Source: Alphaproteobacteria bacterium
GTDB taxonomy: Bacteria > Pseudomonadota > Alphaproteobacteria > Micavibrionales > Micavibrionaceae
Length of the DNA: 64,000 nt
Reading direction: 5' to 3'
NCBI GenBank assembly: GCA_020443295.1
Contig: JAGRIJ010000006.1
Location: forward strand, 1-64,000
A program made the position numbers and the translations under genes. Position 1 is the stretch's first letter. Each line of letters opens with the position of its first letter. Shown one piece after another: positions 17,001 through 26,632 of this stretch. The notes under the pieces were generated by a model. That model searched no databases and was not told the DNA's origin. It worked only from the letters and a program-made list of their open reading frames with translations.

Positions 17001-18863
17001 ATGAGCGAGCAGAAACGAGAACGACCCATTCAGGCCGGGCTGGATACGATTGCCGAGGCGGTCAAAACCCTGTCCCTGACACCCGGTGTTTACCGGATGA
17101 TCGCCGGGGACGGCGAGGTTCTCTATGTCGGGAAGGCCAAGGCGCTGAAGAAGCGTGTGGCGTCCTATCTCAATTTTTCCAAACTGCCGATCCGGCTGCA
17201 GCGGATGATCGCGCAGACGCAGAAGATGGAGTTCATCACGACCCATACGGAAGCCGAGGCGCTGTTGCTGGAATCCAGCCTGATCAAGAGTTTGCAGCCG
17301 CGCTATAATATCCTGCTGCGGGACGATAAATCCTTTCCGTTTATCCTCATCCGCGAGGACCACGATTTCCCGCAGGTGCAAAAACACCGCGGGGCAAAAA
17401 GCATCAAGGGCAGTTATTTCGGCCCGTTCGCGGGGGCGATGGACGTAAACCGGACGCTGGCCATTTTGCAGCGCGCGTTCCTGCTGCGCAACTGCACAGA
17501 CAGCACATTTGCCCAGAGGCAGAGGCCGTGCCTTCAGTACCATATCAAGCGATGCACGGCTCCGTGCGTCGGCCTGGTCAGCGGGGAGGAATATGAGGCG
17601 CAGGTCCAGGGTGCGAGGGATTTTCTGAGCGGGAAGAGCCGGATGATCCAGGAAAAAATGCAGGAGGCAATGCAGGCGGCCAGCGCGGGGATGGATTACG
17701 AGCTTGCGGCATCGTACCGCGACAGGATCAGGGCGCTGACCAGCGTTCAGGCCGGCCCGGATCTCGGCGAGGCCGGCGCAGATGAGATGGACGTACTGGC
17801 GTTACACCATGAGGGCGGGAAGAGCTGCGTGCAGGTGTTTTTCTTTCGCGGCGGGCAGAGTTTCGGGAACCGTCCGTATTTTCCGCGCCATGATTCTGAG
17901 GAACCGCCGGAGGCTATTCTGGCCGCGTTTCTGGCGCAGTTCTATCAGGGCAAGCCCGTTCCTAGGGCCGTGCTGGTCAGTCATGAGATTCCACGCAAGG
18001 CGGTAATCGAGGAGGCTTTGGCCGCGCAGAGCGGGCACAAGGTTTCGATCAGCCAGCCCATGCGCGGCAAGAGGCGAAAGTTTATCGATTTCGCGCTGGG
18101 GAATGCGCGGGAGGCGCTGATGCGGCATGTGCTCTCGCAGGCGGGACAGGAAAAGCTGCTGTCCGGGGTGGCCGAGCTGTTTAAGCTTGAGGAACCGCCG
18201 GAGCGGGTCGAGGTTTACGATAACAGCCATATTTCCGGGACCAACATGGTGGGCGCGATGATCGTGGCCGGCCCGGAAGGGTTTCAAAAAAACGCCTATC
18301 GCCGGTTTAACATCAAGCAGGCGGCGGAGGCGGATGATTATGGCATGATGCGCGAGGTGCTGACCCGCCGTTTCAAACGGGCGCTCAAGGAGCAGGAGGA
18401 GGGCGTTCGAATGGTCTGGCCGGACCTGCTGCTGATCGACGGCGGGCAGGGGCAGTTCAATGTGTGCCGCGAGGTGCTGGAGGAATGCGGGGTTCTGGGC
18501 GAGGTCATGTTGGTTGCGATCGCCAAGGGGCCGGACCGCGATGCCGGGCGCGAGAAGTTTTTTATGGAGGGGCGTGCGCCGTTCCAGCTTCCGGTGAACG
18601 ATCCGGTTCTGCATTACCTGCAACGCCTGCGCGACGAGGCGCACCGGTTTGCGATCGCCGGGCACAGGGGCAAGCGCAAGAAGCAGATGGTCGCCTCGCC
18701 GCTGGACGATGTTCCGGGGATCGGCGCACGAAGGAAGAAGGCGCTGCTGATGCATTTCGGGTCCGCCAAGGCGGTGGCGGATGCCGGGATCGAGGAACTG
18801 GAGAAAGTCGAGGGGATTTCCCGGGCGGTGGCGCAGAAAATTTACGATCATTTTCATGGCTAG
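17001..18863 (+). CDS. uvrC: UvrC, excinuclease ABC subunit C
   Basis: 620 residues, the normal length. The N-terminal GIY-YIG nuclease domain reads TPGVYRMIAGDGEVLYVGKA (about residues 28-47), followed by a Cys motif (CLQYHIKRCTAPCVG near 175), a UVR motif, an RNase H-like nuclease domain with the conserved Asp in VEVYDNSHISG (about 405) and C-terminal helix-hairpin-helix motifs (DDVPGIGARRKKALL). With UvrA and UvrB it makes both incisions beside bulky DNA lesions. It is read alone. Confidence 0.97.
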   Translation: MSEQKRERPIQAGLDTIAEAVKTLSLTPGVYRMIAGDGEVLYVGKAKALKKRVASYLNFSKLPIRLQRMIAQTQKMEFITTHTEAEALLLESSLIKSLQPRYNILLRDDKSFPFILIREDHDFPQVQKHRGAKSIKGSYFGPFAGAMDVNRTLAILQRAFLLRNCTDSTFAQRQRPCLQYHIKRCTAPCVGLVSGEEYEAQVQGARDFLSGKSRMIQEKMQEAMQAASAGMDYELAASYRDRIRALTSVQAGPDLGEAGADEMDVLALHHEGGKSCVQVFFFRGGQSFGNRPYFPRHDSEEPPEAILAAFLAQFYQGKPVPRAVLVSHEIPRKAVIEEALAAQSGHKVSISQPMRGKRRKFIDFALGNAREALMRHVLSQAGQEKLLSGVAELFKLEEPPERVEVYDNSHISGTNMVGAMIVAGPEGFQKNAYRRFNIKQAAEADDYGMMREVLTRRFKRALKEQEEGVRMVWPDLLLIDGGQGQFNVCREVLEECGVLGEVMLVAIAKGPDRDAGREKFFMEGRAPFQLPVNDPVLHYLQRLRDEAHRFAIAGHRGKRKKQMVASPLDDVPGIGARRKKALLMHFGSAKAVADAGIEELEKVEGISRAVAQKIYDHFHG

Positions 18864-19334
18864 GCCCTTGGTTCCTAGTCTAAAAAGGCTAGCAGCTACG
18901 CAACCGGGTAAATAAAGTTTGTCGGGTGCCAGCCTTCTTTATTAAGATGGGAGTCTGCTGTCTGGTCCGGCATGAACTGGTCCTTCCTGCATTGGAGAGC
19001 TTTTTTCCTCGAGGTATTGAGACGGTATATGAAGAATTTTTCCAGATGGAGGTAAAAAACCTGAAAAGTGAGGCGTTTATAGGCAGTTATGGTTTCTCTG
19101 ATTTGTCGTATTTATGTATTTTTGGTGCAGAAGAATCATCGTAAAAAAATAAAAAATAGAAAAATCAAATCGATATCATTTTGTCTGGGGAAAAGTTGGA
19201 ATCGTCTCTTGCGGGTGCGAAAAACCCATGTTAGTTTTTTTCTATTCTAACATTTTTGTTCGGAGCGTTTTTCGTGGTGGGCGCAGGTGCGTGCCTGTCA
19301 TAGTCAACTGTTAATCGTGGAAAGGTGCGTCAAT
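18864..19334. other. AT-rich intergenic region before the bactofilin gene
   Basis: About 470 bp. A 72-codon frame from a GTG at 18926 shows no family features or good ribosome site and was not called. A-rich tracts lie at 19141-19170. A 7-bp inverted repeat (ATGTTAG at 19228-19234, CTAACAT at 19247-19253, 12-bp spacer rich in T) lies about 80-105 bp before the bactofilin start and could be an operator or a weak terminator. Confidence 0.45.
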
Positions 19335-20228
19335 ATGTTTCATCGCGTGAGGTCAGAGATACAGGATGGAGAGCAGAAGTCTCAGGGCCAAGCTTCTTCG
19401 CAAGAGTACAGAGAGCGGGAAGCCCGCGGCTCTGTGGTGAGCAAGAAAATCAGCCGGGAGGTTCCCAAGAGCAAGCTCGTGGAAAAGGAAATTGAGCAAG
19501 AGGAGCTTGAGCTCGACGAGGCTGAAGATCAATATGAGGATGAGCAGGACGAGGCAGAGAGCGAAAGCAAGCGCGAGAGCGCCGGTTCGCCCGCTTACGG
19601 TCCGAGCAGTTTTGTGAACGATGTCGAGATTCAAGCCCGTCCGAGCGATATCGGAACAGGAAGCTTTCAGCGCCCGTTCCAGCCCGGAGGCCGCGTTCCC
19701 GGCGTTTACCCCGGAGCGTATGCCCCTCCGCAAGCTTACGAAGCGCCGTCGACACAGACGGCTGCGGACCGTACGCTGACGATCGGGCGGGGCATCAACA
19801 TGTCCGGCGAAATCGATGCTTGTGACCATTTGGTTGTGGAAGGCACGGTTGAAGCCGCCCTGAAAGGTGCAAAAGTTCTTGAGATCGCAGAAAGCGGGAC
19901 GTTCTACGGCACCGTGGAGATCGAAGAAGCGACCATCGCAGGACGCTTTGAAGGCGATATCACGGTCAATGGCCGCCTGACGATCCGTTCAAGCGGCGCG
20001 ATTACCGGGTCTATCGCTTACCGCGAACTGGAGATCGAGGCCGGAGCGGTTCTGGATGGTAAAGTCACACCTCTTAAAGCTATGACGGACAATGTACGCC
20101 TGGAAAAGTACCGGGCCGGCACGGACGCGTCAGCGATGGCGAAAGCGAAGGAGATTATCTCCAAGCGCGAGCGGAAGGAGCCGGCCAACGTCGAAGGCGG
20201 GATTTTCGGCAAAGCCAACGCGAAGTAA
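19335..20228 (+). CDS. Bactofilin family cytoskeletal protein
   Basis: 297 residues from the ATG at 19335 (AAAGG about 9 nt upstream; the frame is open from 19287). A long acidic, disordered N-terminal region (about 25-85, rich in E/D/K) and a Pro/Gly/Tyr-rich linker (about 110-150) precede the bactofilin beta-helix domain (about 155-260), starting RTLTIGRGINMSGEIDACD and containing HLVVEGTVEAAL and GRLTIRSSGAITG. Bactofilins polymerise without nucleotide and organise the cell envelope or poles. The acidic extension is much longer than in minimal bactofilins. Confidence 0.92.
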   Translation: MFHRVRSEIQDGEQKSQGQASSQEYREREARGSVVSKKISREVPKSKLVEKEIEQEELELDEAEDQYEDEQDEAESESKRESAGSPAYGPSSFVNDVEIQARPSDIGTGSFQRPFQPGGRVPGVYPGAYAPPQAYEAPSTQTAADRTLTIGRGINMSGEIDACDHLVVEGTVEAALKGAKVLEIAESGTFYGTVEIEEATIAGRFEGDITVNGRLTIRSSGAITGSIAYRELEIEAGAVLDGKVTPLKAMTDNVRLEKYRAGTDASAMAKAKEIISKRERKEPANVEGGIFGKANAK

Positions 20229-20339
20229 TGCCTGCCGAGTGATTGTTGTCCATTGCCAGGTCTTCCAGAATGGAAGGCAGAAGGTTCGAAAAGGAAATTC
20301 GTTGTGGGACTTCACGTATGGAATAAAGGGAGCCGGGGC

Positions 20340-20360
20340 GAAAGCCTTGGCTTTCTTTTT
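20340..20360 (+). terminator. Rho-independent terminator after the bactofilin gene
   Basis: Stem GAAAGC/GCTTTC with loop CTTG followed by five T. It lies about 110 nt after the bactofilin stop, so the next gene should start beyond 20360. Confidence 0.6.
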
Positions 20361-20453
20361 AGGAACCGTTTTTCAGATTTTCTAAAAGCCCCGGATGTTC
20401 TTGTTAAAGCCGGGGAGATACAGCGCGCAGGCCAAGACCTCTTTGTTTTTTCC

Positions 20454-20873
20454 GTGTTGGTGTTTCTTCTTACTTTTTTCTGGGCGGTCAGTCCGCGCGG
20501 GCCTTCCTCTCGACTTCATCCGCTTACGGCAGAGGATTCCTTTCCGTATACGCTTTCACAGCTGCGTGAAAAGGTCAGGGGTGACGGGGATGTGCTGATC
20601 GGGGCACCGGCAGGTCTGGTTGAGAGCTTGATGGAAACGCCTGAACTGATTCGTGTCGACGGGCCCGTTTCCGTCTGGCAATACCGCACATCCGCCTGTG
20701 TTTTTGATCTTTATATGAGCACGAATACTGCGGATGCAGGGCAGAGCGCCGGGAACGTTCTTTATTCGGAAGTCCGTTCACGCGACCCGGATGCATCGGC
20801 GCCGAAGTGGTCTTCCTGCATTCCGGAGTTGCTGGAGCGGCCGATCACATTCGCGGCGCTGGATGCCGGATAA
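20454..20873 (+). CDS. Small membrane-anchored or exported protein, conserved alphaproteobacterial type
   Basis: About 139 residues if started at the GTG at 20454. The frame is open from 20253, but a terminator at 20340-20360 makes the upstream part unlikely. A hydrophobic N-terminus (LVFLLTFFWA) is followed by a domain with GAPAGLVESLMETPEL and the motif RVDGPVSVWQYRTSACVFDL. The pattern (G-P-x-x-x-W-Q-Y-R, then C-x-x-D-L) recurs in small alphaproteobacterial envelope proteins of unknown role (from memory). It ends 1 bp before the convergent nth stop. The start is uncertain. Confidence 0.45.
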   Translation: MLVFLLTFFWAVSPRGPSSRLHPLTAEDSFPYTLSQLREKVRGDGDVLIGAPAGLVESLMETPELIRVDGPVSVWQYRTSACVFDLYMSTNTADAGQSAGNVLYSEVRSRDPDASAPKWSSCIPELLERPITFAALDAG

Positions 20874-20874
20874 T

Positions 20875-21507
20875 CTAGAGATTTTTGTCTTTATACGCGC
20901 AGAGGTCCGGAACCGGGCAGGCTGAGCAGTCCGGCTTGCGGGCCTTGCAGATATAACGACCCAGCAAGATCAGCCAGTGATGGGCATGCAGCGCGAATTC
21001 GGCGGGTACGGTTTTCATCAGCGCTTCTTCGACGGCTTCCGGCGTTTTTCCCGGCGCGAGGCCCGTGCGGTTCGAGACCCTGAAAATATGGGTGTCGACC
21101 GCCATCGTCGGCTGCCTGAAGGAAACATTGAGCACTACATTTGCCGTTTTGCGTCCCACGCCGGGAAGCTTTGTCAGGGCTTCACGCGAATCGGGAACTT
21201 TGCCGCCATGATCGCGGATCAGGATTTCAGAAAGCGCGATGATGTTTTTTGCCTTGTTGTTATACAGGCCGATCGTCTTGACGTAGTCTCTGAGCTTGTC
21301 TTCTCCCAGTTCAACCATTTTCTGCGGCGAATCGGCGATCCTGAATAACGGACCGGTTGCCTTGTTGACCCCTGCATCCGTGGATTGGGCAGACAGGACA
21401 ACGGCGACCAGAAGTGTATAGGGATTTTTGTATTCCAGTTCACTCTTCGGCTCCGGGTCCCGTTCACGCAGGCGGCGGAAAAATTCATAAGTCTGATGTT
21501 TTTTCAT
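20875..21507 (-). CDS. nth: Endonuclease III (DNA glycosylase/AP lyase)
   Basis: 210 residues from the ATG at 21507 (MKKHQTYEFF), matching family length; an in-frame ATG at 21537 would add ten residues. The helix-hairpin-helix LPGVGRKTANVVL carries the catalytic Lys, the catalytic Asp is in VDTHIFRVSNR, and a C-terminal [4Fe-4S] motif C-x6-C-x2-C-x5-C is present (CKARKPDCSACPVPDLC). It removes oxidised pyrimidines in base excision repair. Convergent with the small gene before it and divergent from the Ada-like gene. Confidence 0.97.
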   Translation of the reverse strand: MKKHQTYEFFRRLRERDPEPKSELEYKNPYTLLVAVVLSAQSTDAGVNKATGPLFRIADSPQKMVELGEDKLRDYVKTIGLYNNKAKNIIALSEILIRDHGGKVPDSREALTKLPGVGRKTANVVLNVSFRQPTMAVDTHIFRVSNRTGLAPGKTPEAVEEALMKTVPAEFALHAHHWLILLGRYICKARKPDCSACPVPDLCAYKDKNL

Positions 21508-21580
21508 GGCAGCATGATAGCAGAGTCGCTCCGCCAAGAAACGGGTTGGTTTTGTTCACGGTTTGGCCTAAGGATGGGTT

Positions 21581-22486
21581 ATGAATGCTTTCCGACTGGA
21601 TATTATGGCCGAGACCATCGATTACCTTGTGGCTCATTACCGCGAGCAGCCCGATCTGGAGTTTCTGGCGCGGCGCGCCGGCTATGAATCCACCCATTTT
21701 CAGAAGATATTCAAAGAGTCCGTGGGGATCAGCCCCAAGAGGCTGATCCAGTATATGAATGCGCGTCATGCCCGGAGTTTGCTGCGCGGGGGGCATTCGC
21801 TGCTGGATTCCGCTTTATCGAGCGGTCTTTCGGGCACAGCCCGATTGCATGATTTGTTCGTTTCCTGTGAAGGAATGACGCCGGGACAAGTCAAGAACCG
21901 TGGAGCGGGGCTTGAGATCGTCTATGGCTTTCATCCTACGGTTCTGGGGGAAATCCTGATTGCCAAGACAAAGCTTGGCGTTTGCTGGCTGGGGTTTCTG
22001 GTTGAGGAGAGCCGTGATGTTCCGCTGGCGCGTATGACGGCTTTTTGGCCGGCGGCGGGTTTTATCCATGACGATGACGCCGTTCAAGGCGAAGCGGAGC
22101 AGGTTCTGGCGATCTGGCGCGGGCAGGGAAACCGGTCTAAGAAGCTGAAACTCGATCTTTACGGGACGAATTTCCAGTTACAGGTCTGGCAGGCGCTCTT
22201 ACGGATCCCGTGCGGCGAAACGGTGACTTACCGGGATATCGCAGCCGAAGTCTGCACGGAAAAGGCTTCGCGCGCGGTCGGGAATGCGGTCGGGGCGAAT
22301 CCCGTTTCCCTGCTCATCCCCTGTCACCGGGTGATCCGCGCCTCTGGAATTATCGATAATTACGCGTGGGGAAGTCCGCGCAAGAAGCTGATTCTGGCCC
22401 TGGAAGCGGATGTTTGCGCAGGGGAAGAAGAGAGATCAGAGATCGAGGACGTCCCGCATGGTATAAAGTCCCGGCTTCTGGCCTGA
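21581..22486 (+). CDS. AraC-type HTH plus O6-methylguanine-DNA methyltransferase (Ada-like)
   Basis: 301 residues. The N-terminal 100 residues are an AraC-type helix-turn-helix (LEFLARRAGYESTHFQKIFK, GISPKRLIQYMNARHA). The C-terminal half is a methyltransferase domain with FQLQVWQALLRIPCGETVTY and the active-site PCHRVI near residue 250. It takes the methyl group from O6-methylguanine onto its own cysteine. The zinc-binding Ada N-terminal phosphotriester domain is missing, so methyl-phosphotriester sensing is not expected. The last 50 bp overlap the convergent dapB gene; the C-terminal 25 residues are an extension beyond the usual domain. Confidence 0.9.
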   Translation: MNAFRLDIMAETIDYLVAHYREQPDLEFLARRAGYESTHFQKIFKESVGISPKRLIQYMNARHARSLLRGGHSLLDSALSSGLSGTARLHDLFVSCEGMTPGQVKNRGAGLEIVYGFHPTVLGEILIAKTKLGVCWLGFLVEESRDVPLARMTAFWPAAGFIHDDDAVQGEAEQVLAIWRGQGNRSKKLKLDLYGTNFQLQVWQALLRIPCGETVTYRDIAAEVCTEKASRAVGNAVGANPVSLLIPCHRVIRASGIIDNYAWGSPRKKLILALEADVCAGEEERSEIEDVPHGIKSRLLA

Positions 22487-23236
22487 AAGCCAAAGGGCTG
22501 CGCGGATCGCGCCGCGCGCGAAGAGAGAGCGGTCTGTGGCGATGTGGCCAAATTCGATGCGCTCGCCTTCGCCGTAAAACGTTACTTTATGTTCACCGAC
22601 AACATCGCCGCCCCGCGAAACGGCAAATCCTATCGCGCCCGGCGCGCGGATACCGGTTTTGCCGTGACGCGCGAAAGCGGCAACGGCGTCGAGATCTTCC
22701 CCGCGTCCTTTGGCGGCAGCTTTTCCGAGCATCAGTGCCGTTCCGGACGGGGCATCGACCTTGTATTTATGGTGTGCCTCGAAAATTTCAATATCCCATT
22801 CGACGCCCAGGCGCGCGGCGGTTTGTTCGACCTGCGCGAGAAGGATGTTGAGACCGACGCTCATGTTCGCGCTGTAGAGGATGGGCGCTGTTTTGGCGGC
22901 GGACTGGAGGGCTTTTTCATCTTCGGCATCCAAACCTGTCGTGCCGATCACAAGAGGAGTGGCGAGCGAGGCTGCGAGCGCTGCATGAGCGAGGCCCGCT
23001 CCGGGGCTGGTAAAGTCGATGATCACATCCGATTTTTTGAAGAGTTCTTCAGGGTCTTTGGTCACGAAGTAGTCAAATTTTTCTTTCTTGTCATTCTGGA
23101 TGCTTCCGCCCGCCAGTTCAAGACCGTGTGCGATCCAGCGGTCAGTCAGAAGTTCGGTTATGATCGACTTTCCCATACGGCCGCTGCATCCCGCAACGCC
23201 GACCCTGATTGTTTTTTTCTCTTTGGTTTTTTTCAT
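22436..23236 (-). CDS. dapB: DapB, 4-hydroxy-tetrahydrodipicolinate reductase
   Basis: 266 residues, normal length. The nucleotide-binding motif is GVAGCSGRMGKSI near the N-terminus, and the substrate and active-site motif is EAHHKYKVDAPSGTAL (about 155-170). It makes tetrahydrodipicolinate with NAD(P)H in the diaminopimelate/lysine pathway, supplying peptidoglycan. It lies 22 bp after dnaJ, the last gene of the dnaK-dnaJ-dapB run. Its 3' end overlaps the Ada-like gene. Confidence 0.97.
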   Translation of the reverse strand: MKKTKEKKTIRVGVAGCSGRMGKSIITELLTDRWIAHGLELAGGSIQNDKKEKFDYFVTKDPEELFKKSDVIIDFTSPGAGLAHAALAASLATPLVIGTTGLDAEDEKALQSAAKTAPILYSANMSVGLNILLAQVEQTAARLGVEWDIEIFEAHHKYKVDAPSGTALMLGKAAAKGRGEDLDAVAAFARHGKTGIRAPGAIGFAVSRGGDVVGEHKVTFYGEGERIEFGHIATDRSLFARGAIRAALWLSGQKPGLYTMRDVLDL

Positions 23237-23258
23237 CGTATTCCGCAGATTTTATGTT

Positions 23259-24410
23259 TTAGTCGCTGAGGTCGCCCCAGAATTCACGCATTTTTTTGAA
23301 GAAGCCGCTGGATTCCGGCGAGTTCTTGCTTTTTGCTCCGCCATCGTCCATCGATTCATCCAACTGCTTGAGCAGATCCTGCTGCTTTTTGCTCAGGTTT
23401 ACAGGCGTTTCAACAAAAATCTCGATATACATATCGCCGCGTGAATCGGAGCGCAAGATCGTCATTCCCTTGCCCTTGATGCGGAATTGCTGTCCGGTCT
23501 GGGTGCCGGGAGGAACTTTGACGTTGGCGCGCTTGCCCTCGATGGTCGGGACATCAACTTCTCCGCCCAGCGCGGCGCGGGTTACTGTGATCGGCACGCG
23601 GCAGTAGAGGTTTGCACCATCGCGCTTGAACAGCTTGTGCGGTTTTACGTTCAGAAGGACATAGAGATCGCCGCGCGGACCGCCGCGCTGTCCGGCTTCG
23701 CCTTCGCCGGTGAGGCGAATCCGCCGTCCTGTCTCCACCCCTGCTGGGATTTTTACGTTCAGCGTTTTATCCTTGCGGACCGTGCCCTGGCCGCCGCATT
23801 TCTTACAGGGGTTGGTGATCACGTTGCCTGCTCCGTGACAGGTGGGGCAGGTGCGTTCGATGGTAAAGAATCCCTGTTGCTGGCGGATCCGTCCCTGTCC
23901 GCTGCAGGTGGGGCAGCCCTGACTGGAGGTTCCGGATTCCGATCCCGAACCGTTGCAGGTTTCGCAGGTATCCTGCAGGGGGATTTTTATTTTTGCTTCC
24001 TTGCCGTTGTAGGCTTCCTCCAGCGTGATCTCAAGCGTGTACTGAACATCAGAGCCGCGAACCGGACCGGTGCGGCGGCGTCCGCCCATGAAGTCGCCGA
24101 ACATATCCTCGAAGATATCCGAAAAGGCGCCGCCGAAGCCGCTGAAGTCGCCTCCGGCCCCGGGGGAGGCCGCGCCCATGCTGCCATCGAACGCGCTGAT
24201 GCCGTAACGGTCGTAAGCGGCGCGTTTTTGTTCATCTTTCAGGACATCGTATGCCTGATTGACTTCCTTAAACTTTTCTTCGGCCTTCGGATTGTCCTTG
24301 TTGCGGTCGGGGTGATGCTGCATGGCCAATTTGCGGTAGGCTTTCTTGATATCCTCCGCGCTGGCGTCTTTCTCAACTCCCAGAATTTTATAAAAGTCCT
24401 TATCCGACAT
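23259..24410 (-). CDS. dnaJ: DnaJ co-chaperone
   Basis: 383 residues. The J domain (1-70) contains the HPD motif (QHHPDRN), followed by a G/F-rich region (about 75-115), four zinc-binding C-x-x-C-x-G-x-G repeats ([32 protein letters not shown]; about 145-205) and the C-terminal substrate-binding domains. It stimulates DnaK ATPase and delivers unfolded proteins. It follows dnaK with a hairpin between them that may reduce its transcription. Confidence 0.98.
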   Translation of the reverse strand: MSDKDFYKILGVEKDASAEDIKKAYRKLAMQHHPDRNKDNPKAEEKFKEVNQAYDVLKDEQKRAAYDRYGISAFDGSMGAASPGAGGDFSGFGGAFSDIFEDMFGDFMGGRRRTGPVRGSDVQYTLEITLEEAYNGKEAKIKIPLQDTCETCNGSGSESGTSSQGCPTCSGQGRIRQQQGFFTIERTCPTCHGAGNVITNPCKKCGGQGTVRKDKTLNVKIPAGVETGRRIRLTGEGEAGQRGGPRGDLYVLLNVKPHKLFKRDGANLYCRVPITVTRAALGGEVDVPTIEGKRANVKVPPGTQTGQQFRIKGKGMTILRSDSRGDMYIEIFVETPVNLSKKQQDLLKQLDESMDDGGAKSKNSPESSGFFKKMREFWGDLSD

Positions 24411-24453
24411 AGGATGAGCGGTCCTTTAAAGCTGTTCCGGATGACAATACGAT

Positions 24454-24501
24454 AAAAGTGCCGGATCTGAGAAACGCAAAGTTTTCATTTCCGGCACTTT
24501 T
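24454..24501 (-). terminator. Hairpin between dnaK and dnaJ
   Basis: A perfect 12-bp stem (AAAAGTGCCGGA with TCCGGCACTTTT) and a 24-nt loop, ending in TTTT on the minus strand, 15 nt after the dnaK stop. Probably a partial terminator or mRNA-stabilising stem that lowers dnaJ output relative to dnaK. Confidence 0.7.
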
Positions 24502-24516
24502 AATCTTGTTTGAGGA

Positions 24517-26472
24517 TCAGGCCGACTTTTTCTTGTCGTCGTCGGAATCCTCTTCCTCGATTTCGAGGTCGGTGAAATCGGCGTCGATCGTCTTGTCGTC
24601 TTCATCCATATTCACGACTTCCGGTTCGTCAGGGGACGAGGGTTCGGACATGCCGGCCTCTTTTTCCTGTGCCTTGCGGTAGGCAATTTCACCAAGTTTC
24701 ATGCTGGCCTGAACGAGAGCGTCCGTCTTGGCTTTAATTTCATCCGCGTCTTCTTCCTCGATTACGGATTTGAGGGCGCTGATGGCGCTTTCGATGGCGG
24801 ATTTATCTCCTTCCGGGACGTCGTCACCGAATTCCTCCAGACTGGATTCCGCCGAATGAATGGCGCTTTCTGCGTGGTTTTTGGCCTCAACGACCGCGCG
24901 CTTCTTCTTGTCGCTTTCGGCATTTACTTCCGCATCCTTGACCATTTTTTCGATATCGGCATCGGAGAGTCCTCCGGATGCCTGAATGCGGATTTGCTGC
25001 TCCTTGTTGGTGGCCTTGTCCTTTGCCGTGACGTGGACGATCCCGTTCGCGTCGATGTCGAAGGTGACCTCGATCTGGGGGATGCCGCGCGGCGCGGGAG
25101 GAATGCCGATCAGGTCGAACTGGCCGAGCAGCTTGTTATCCGCCGCCATTTCACGTTCACCCTGGAAGACGCGGATCGTTACCGCATTCTGGTTGTCTTC
25201 GGCGGTCGAGAAAGTCTGCGACTTCTTGGTCGGGATGGTCGTGTTGCGCTCAATCAGGCGGGTGAACACGCCGCCCAGCGTTTCGATCCCCAGCGAGAGC
25301 GGAGTCACGTCGAGCAGCAGAACATCTTTTACGTCGCCTTTGAGGACGCCGCCCTGAATCGCTGCGCCGTCGGCGACCACTTCATCGGGGTTGACGCCTT
25401 TGTGAGGCTCCTTGCCGAAAAAGTCTTTCACCGTTTCGATGATCTTGGGCATGCGGGTCATCCCGCCGACCAGAACAATATCGTCGATTTCGGAGGCTTT
25501 CAGGCCTGCATCTTTTAAAGCGGCCTTAACCGGTTCGACGGTCCGTTTAACCAGATCGGAGACTATGCTTTCCAGCTTGGCGCGGGAGAGCGCGATCTGA
25601 AGATGTTTCGGCCCTGCGGCATCAGCGGTGATGAAGGGCAGGTTGATTTCGGTCTGGGTCGTGCTGGACAGCTCGATCTTTGCCTTCTCAGCCGCTTCCT
25701 TCAGACGCTGGAGGGCGAGCTTGTCCTGACGCAGGTCAATGCCCTGTTCCTTTTTGAATTCATCGGCCAGATAGTCGATAATCCGCAGGTCAAAATCTTC
25801 CCCGCCGAGGAAGGTATCGCCGTTCGTGGCTTTTACCTCGAACACGCCATCGCCGATTTCGAGAACAGATACGTCAAAGGTTCCGCCCCCGAGATCGTAG
25901 ACTACGATGGTGCCTGCAGTCTTTTTATCCAGACCGTAGGCCAGCGCGGCTGCGGTCGGTTCGTTGATGATGCGTTCGACTTCAAGGCCCGCAATTTTTC
26001 CGGCGTCCTTGGTGGCCTGACGCTGCGAGTCGTTAAAGTACGCGGGGACGGTGATGACCGCGCGGGTCACGGTTTCTCCCAGGAAAGCTTCCGCCGTTTC
26101 CTTCATCTTTTGAAGGACCATCGCCGAGATCTGGGCGGGGGCGTATTTCTCCCCGGCAATTTCGACCCAAGCGTCGCCATTGTCGCCCTCAATAATCTTG
26201 AAGGGGGCCTTATCGCGCATGTCCTTGACCTGCGCGTCATTGAAGCGGCGACCGATCAGGCGCTTGATGGCATAAAGAGTGTTTTCCGGGTTCGTTACGG
26301 CCTGCCGTTTTGCAGGCTGTCCGACGAGGCGTTCCCCGTCTTTTGTGAAGGCCACCATGGACGGTGTCGTCCGCATGCCTTCCGAGTTTTCGATGACCCT
26401 TGGCTCCTTACCGTCCATAACAGCAACGCAGGAGTTCGTGGTTCCCAAGTCAATTCCAATGATTTTGCTCAT
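24517..26472 (-). CDS. dnaK: DnaK, Hsp70 chaperone
   Basis: 651 residues. The ATPase signature [14 protein letters not shown] is at the N-terminus, with [16 protein letters not shown] near residue 195 and [12 protein letters not shown] near 340; the substrate-binding domain and lid follow, with an acidic C-terminal tail ending DDDKKKSA. An AGAGGT ribosome site lies about 10 nt before the ATG. The 160-bp upstream gap has a TTGACT hexamer at 26607-26602 (minus) that could belong to its own heat-shock or vegetative promoter, but I see no clear -10 partner and no CIRCE element. Confidence 0.98.
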   Translation of the reverse strand: MSKIIGIDLGTTNSCVAVMDGKEPRVIENSEGMRTTPSMVAFTKDGERLVGQPAKRQAVTNPENTLYAIKRLIGRRFNDAQVKDMRDKAPFKIIEGDNGDAWVEIAGEKYAPAQISAMVLQKMKETAEAFLGETVTRAVITVPAYFNDSQRQATKDAGKIAGLEVERIINEPTAAALAYGLDKKTAGTIVVYDLGGGTFDVSVLEIGDGVFEVKATNGDTFLGGEDFDLRIIDYLADEFKKEQGIDLRQDKLALQRLKEAAEKAKIELSSTTQTEINLPFITADAAGPKHLQIALSRAKLESIVSDLVKRTVEPVKAALKDAGLKASEIDDIVLVGGMTRMPKIIETVKDFFGKEPHKGVNPDEVVADGAAIQGGVLKGDVKDVLLLDVTPLSLGIETLGGVFTRLIERNTTIPTKKSQTFSTAEDNQNAVTIRVFQGEREMAADNKLLGQFDLIGIPPAPRGIPQIEVTFDIDANGIVHVTAKDKATNKEQQIRIQASGGLSDADIEKMVKDAEVNAESDKKKRAVVEAKNHAESAIHSAESSLEEFGDDVPEGDKSAIESAISALKSVIEEEDADEIKAKTDALVQASMKLGEIAYRKAQEKEAGMSEPSSPDEPEVVNMDEDDKTIDADFTDLEIEEEDSDDDKKKSA

Positions 26473-26632
26473 TTTCAGATACCTCTTTCGTTAGCGAAAA
26501 CACAGCGGCCCGTTTTGGCACCGCAGGATTTCCAAAGGTTTTACGTTCCGTTCTTCGCGGCGTAACCAATATATCATATCGCAGGAAGATGCCATAACCG
26601 AAGTCAAAAATTTTGTTTCCTGGGTGTAACTT

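Noticed and set aside
17802-18857. 351-codon open frame antisense to uvrC
   Set aside because: No domain, no ribosome site and full overlap with a certain gene.
18926-19144. 72-codon GTG-started frame between uvrC and the bactofilin gene
   Set aside because: No ribosome site, no family pattern, AT-rich surroundings; not enough support to call.
25603-26565. 320-codon open frame antisense to dnaK
   Set aside because: A known type of long antisense frame opposite dnaK; it has no conserved features of its own here.
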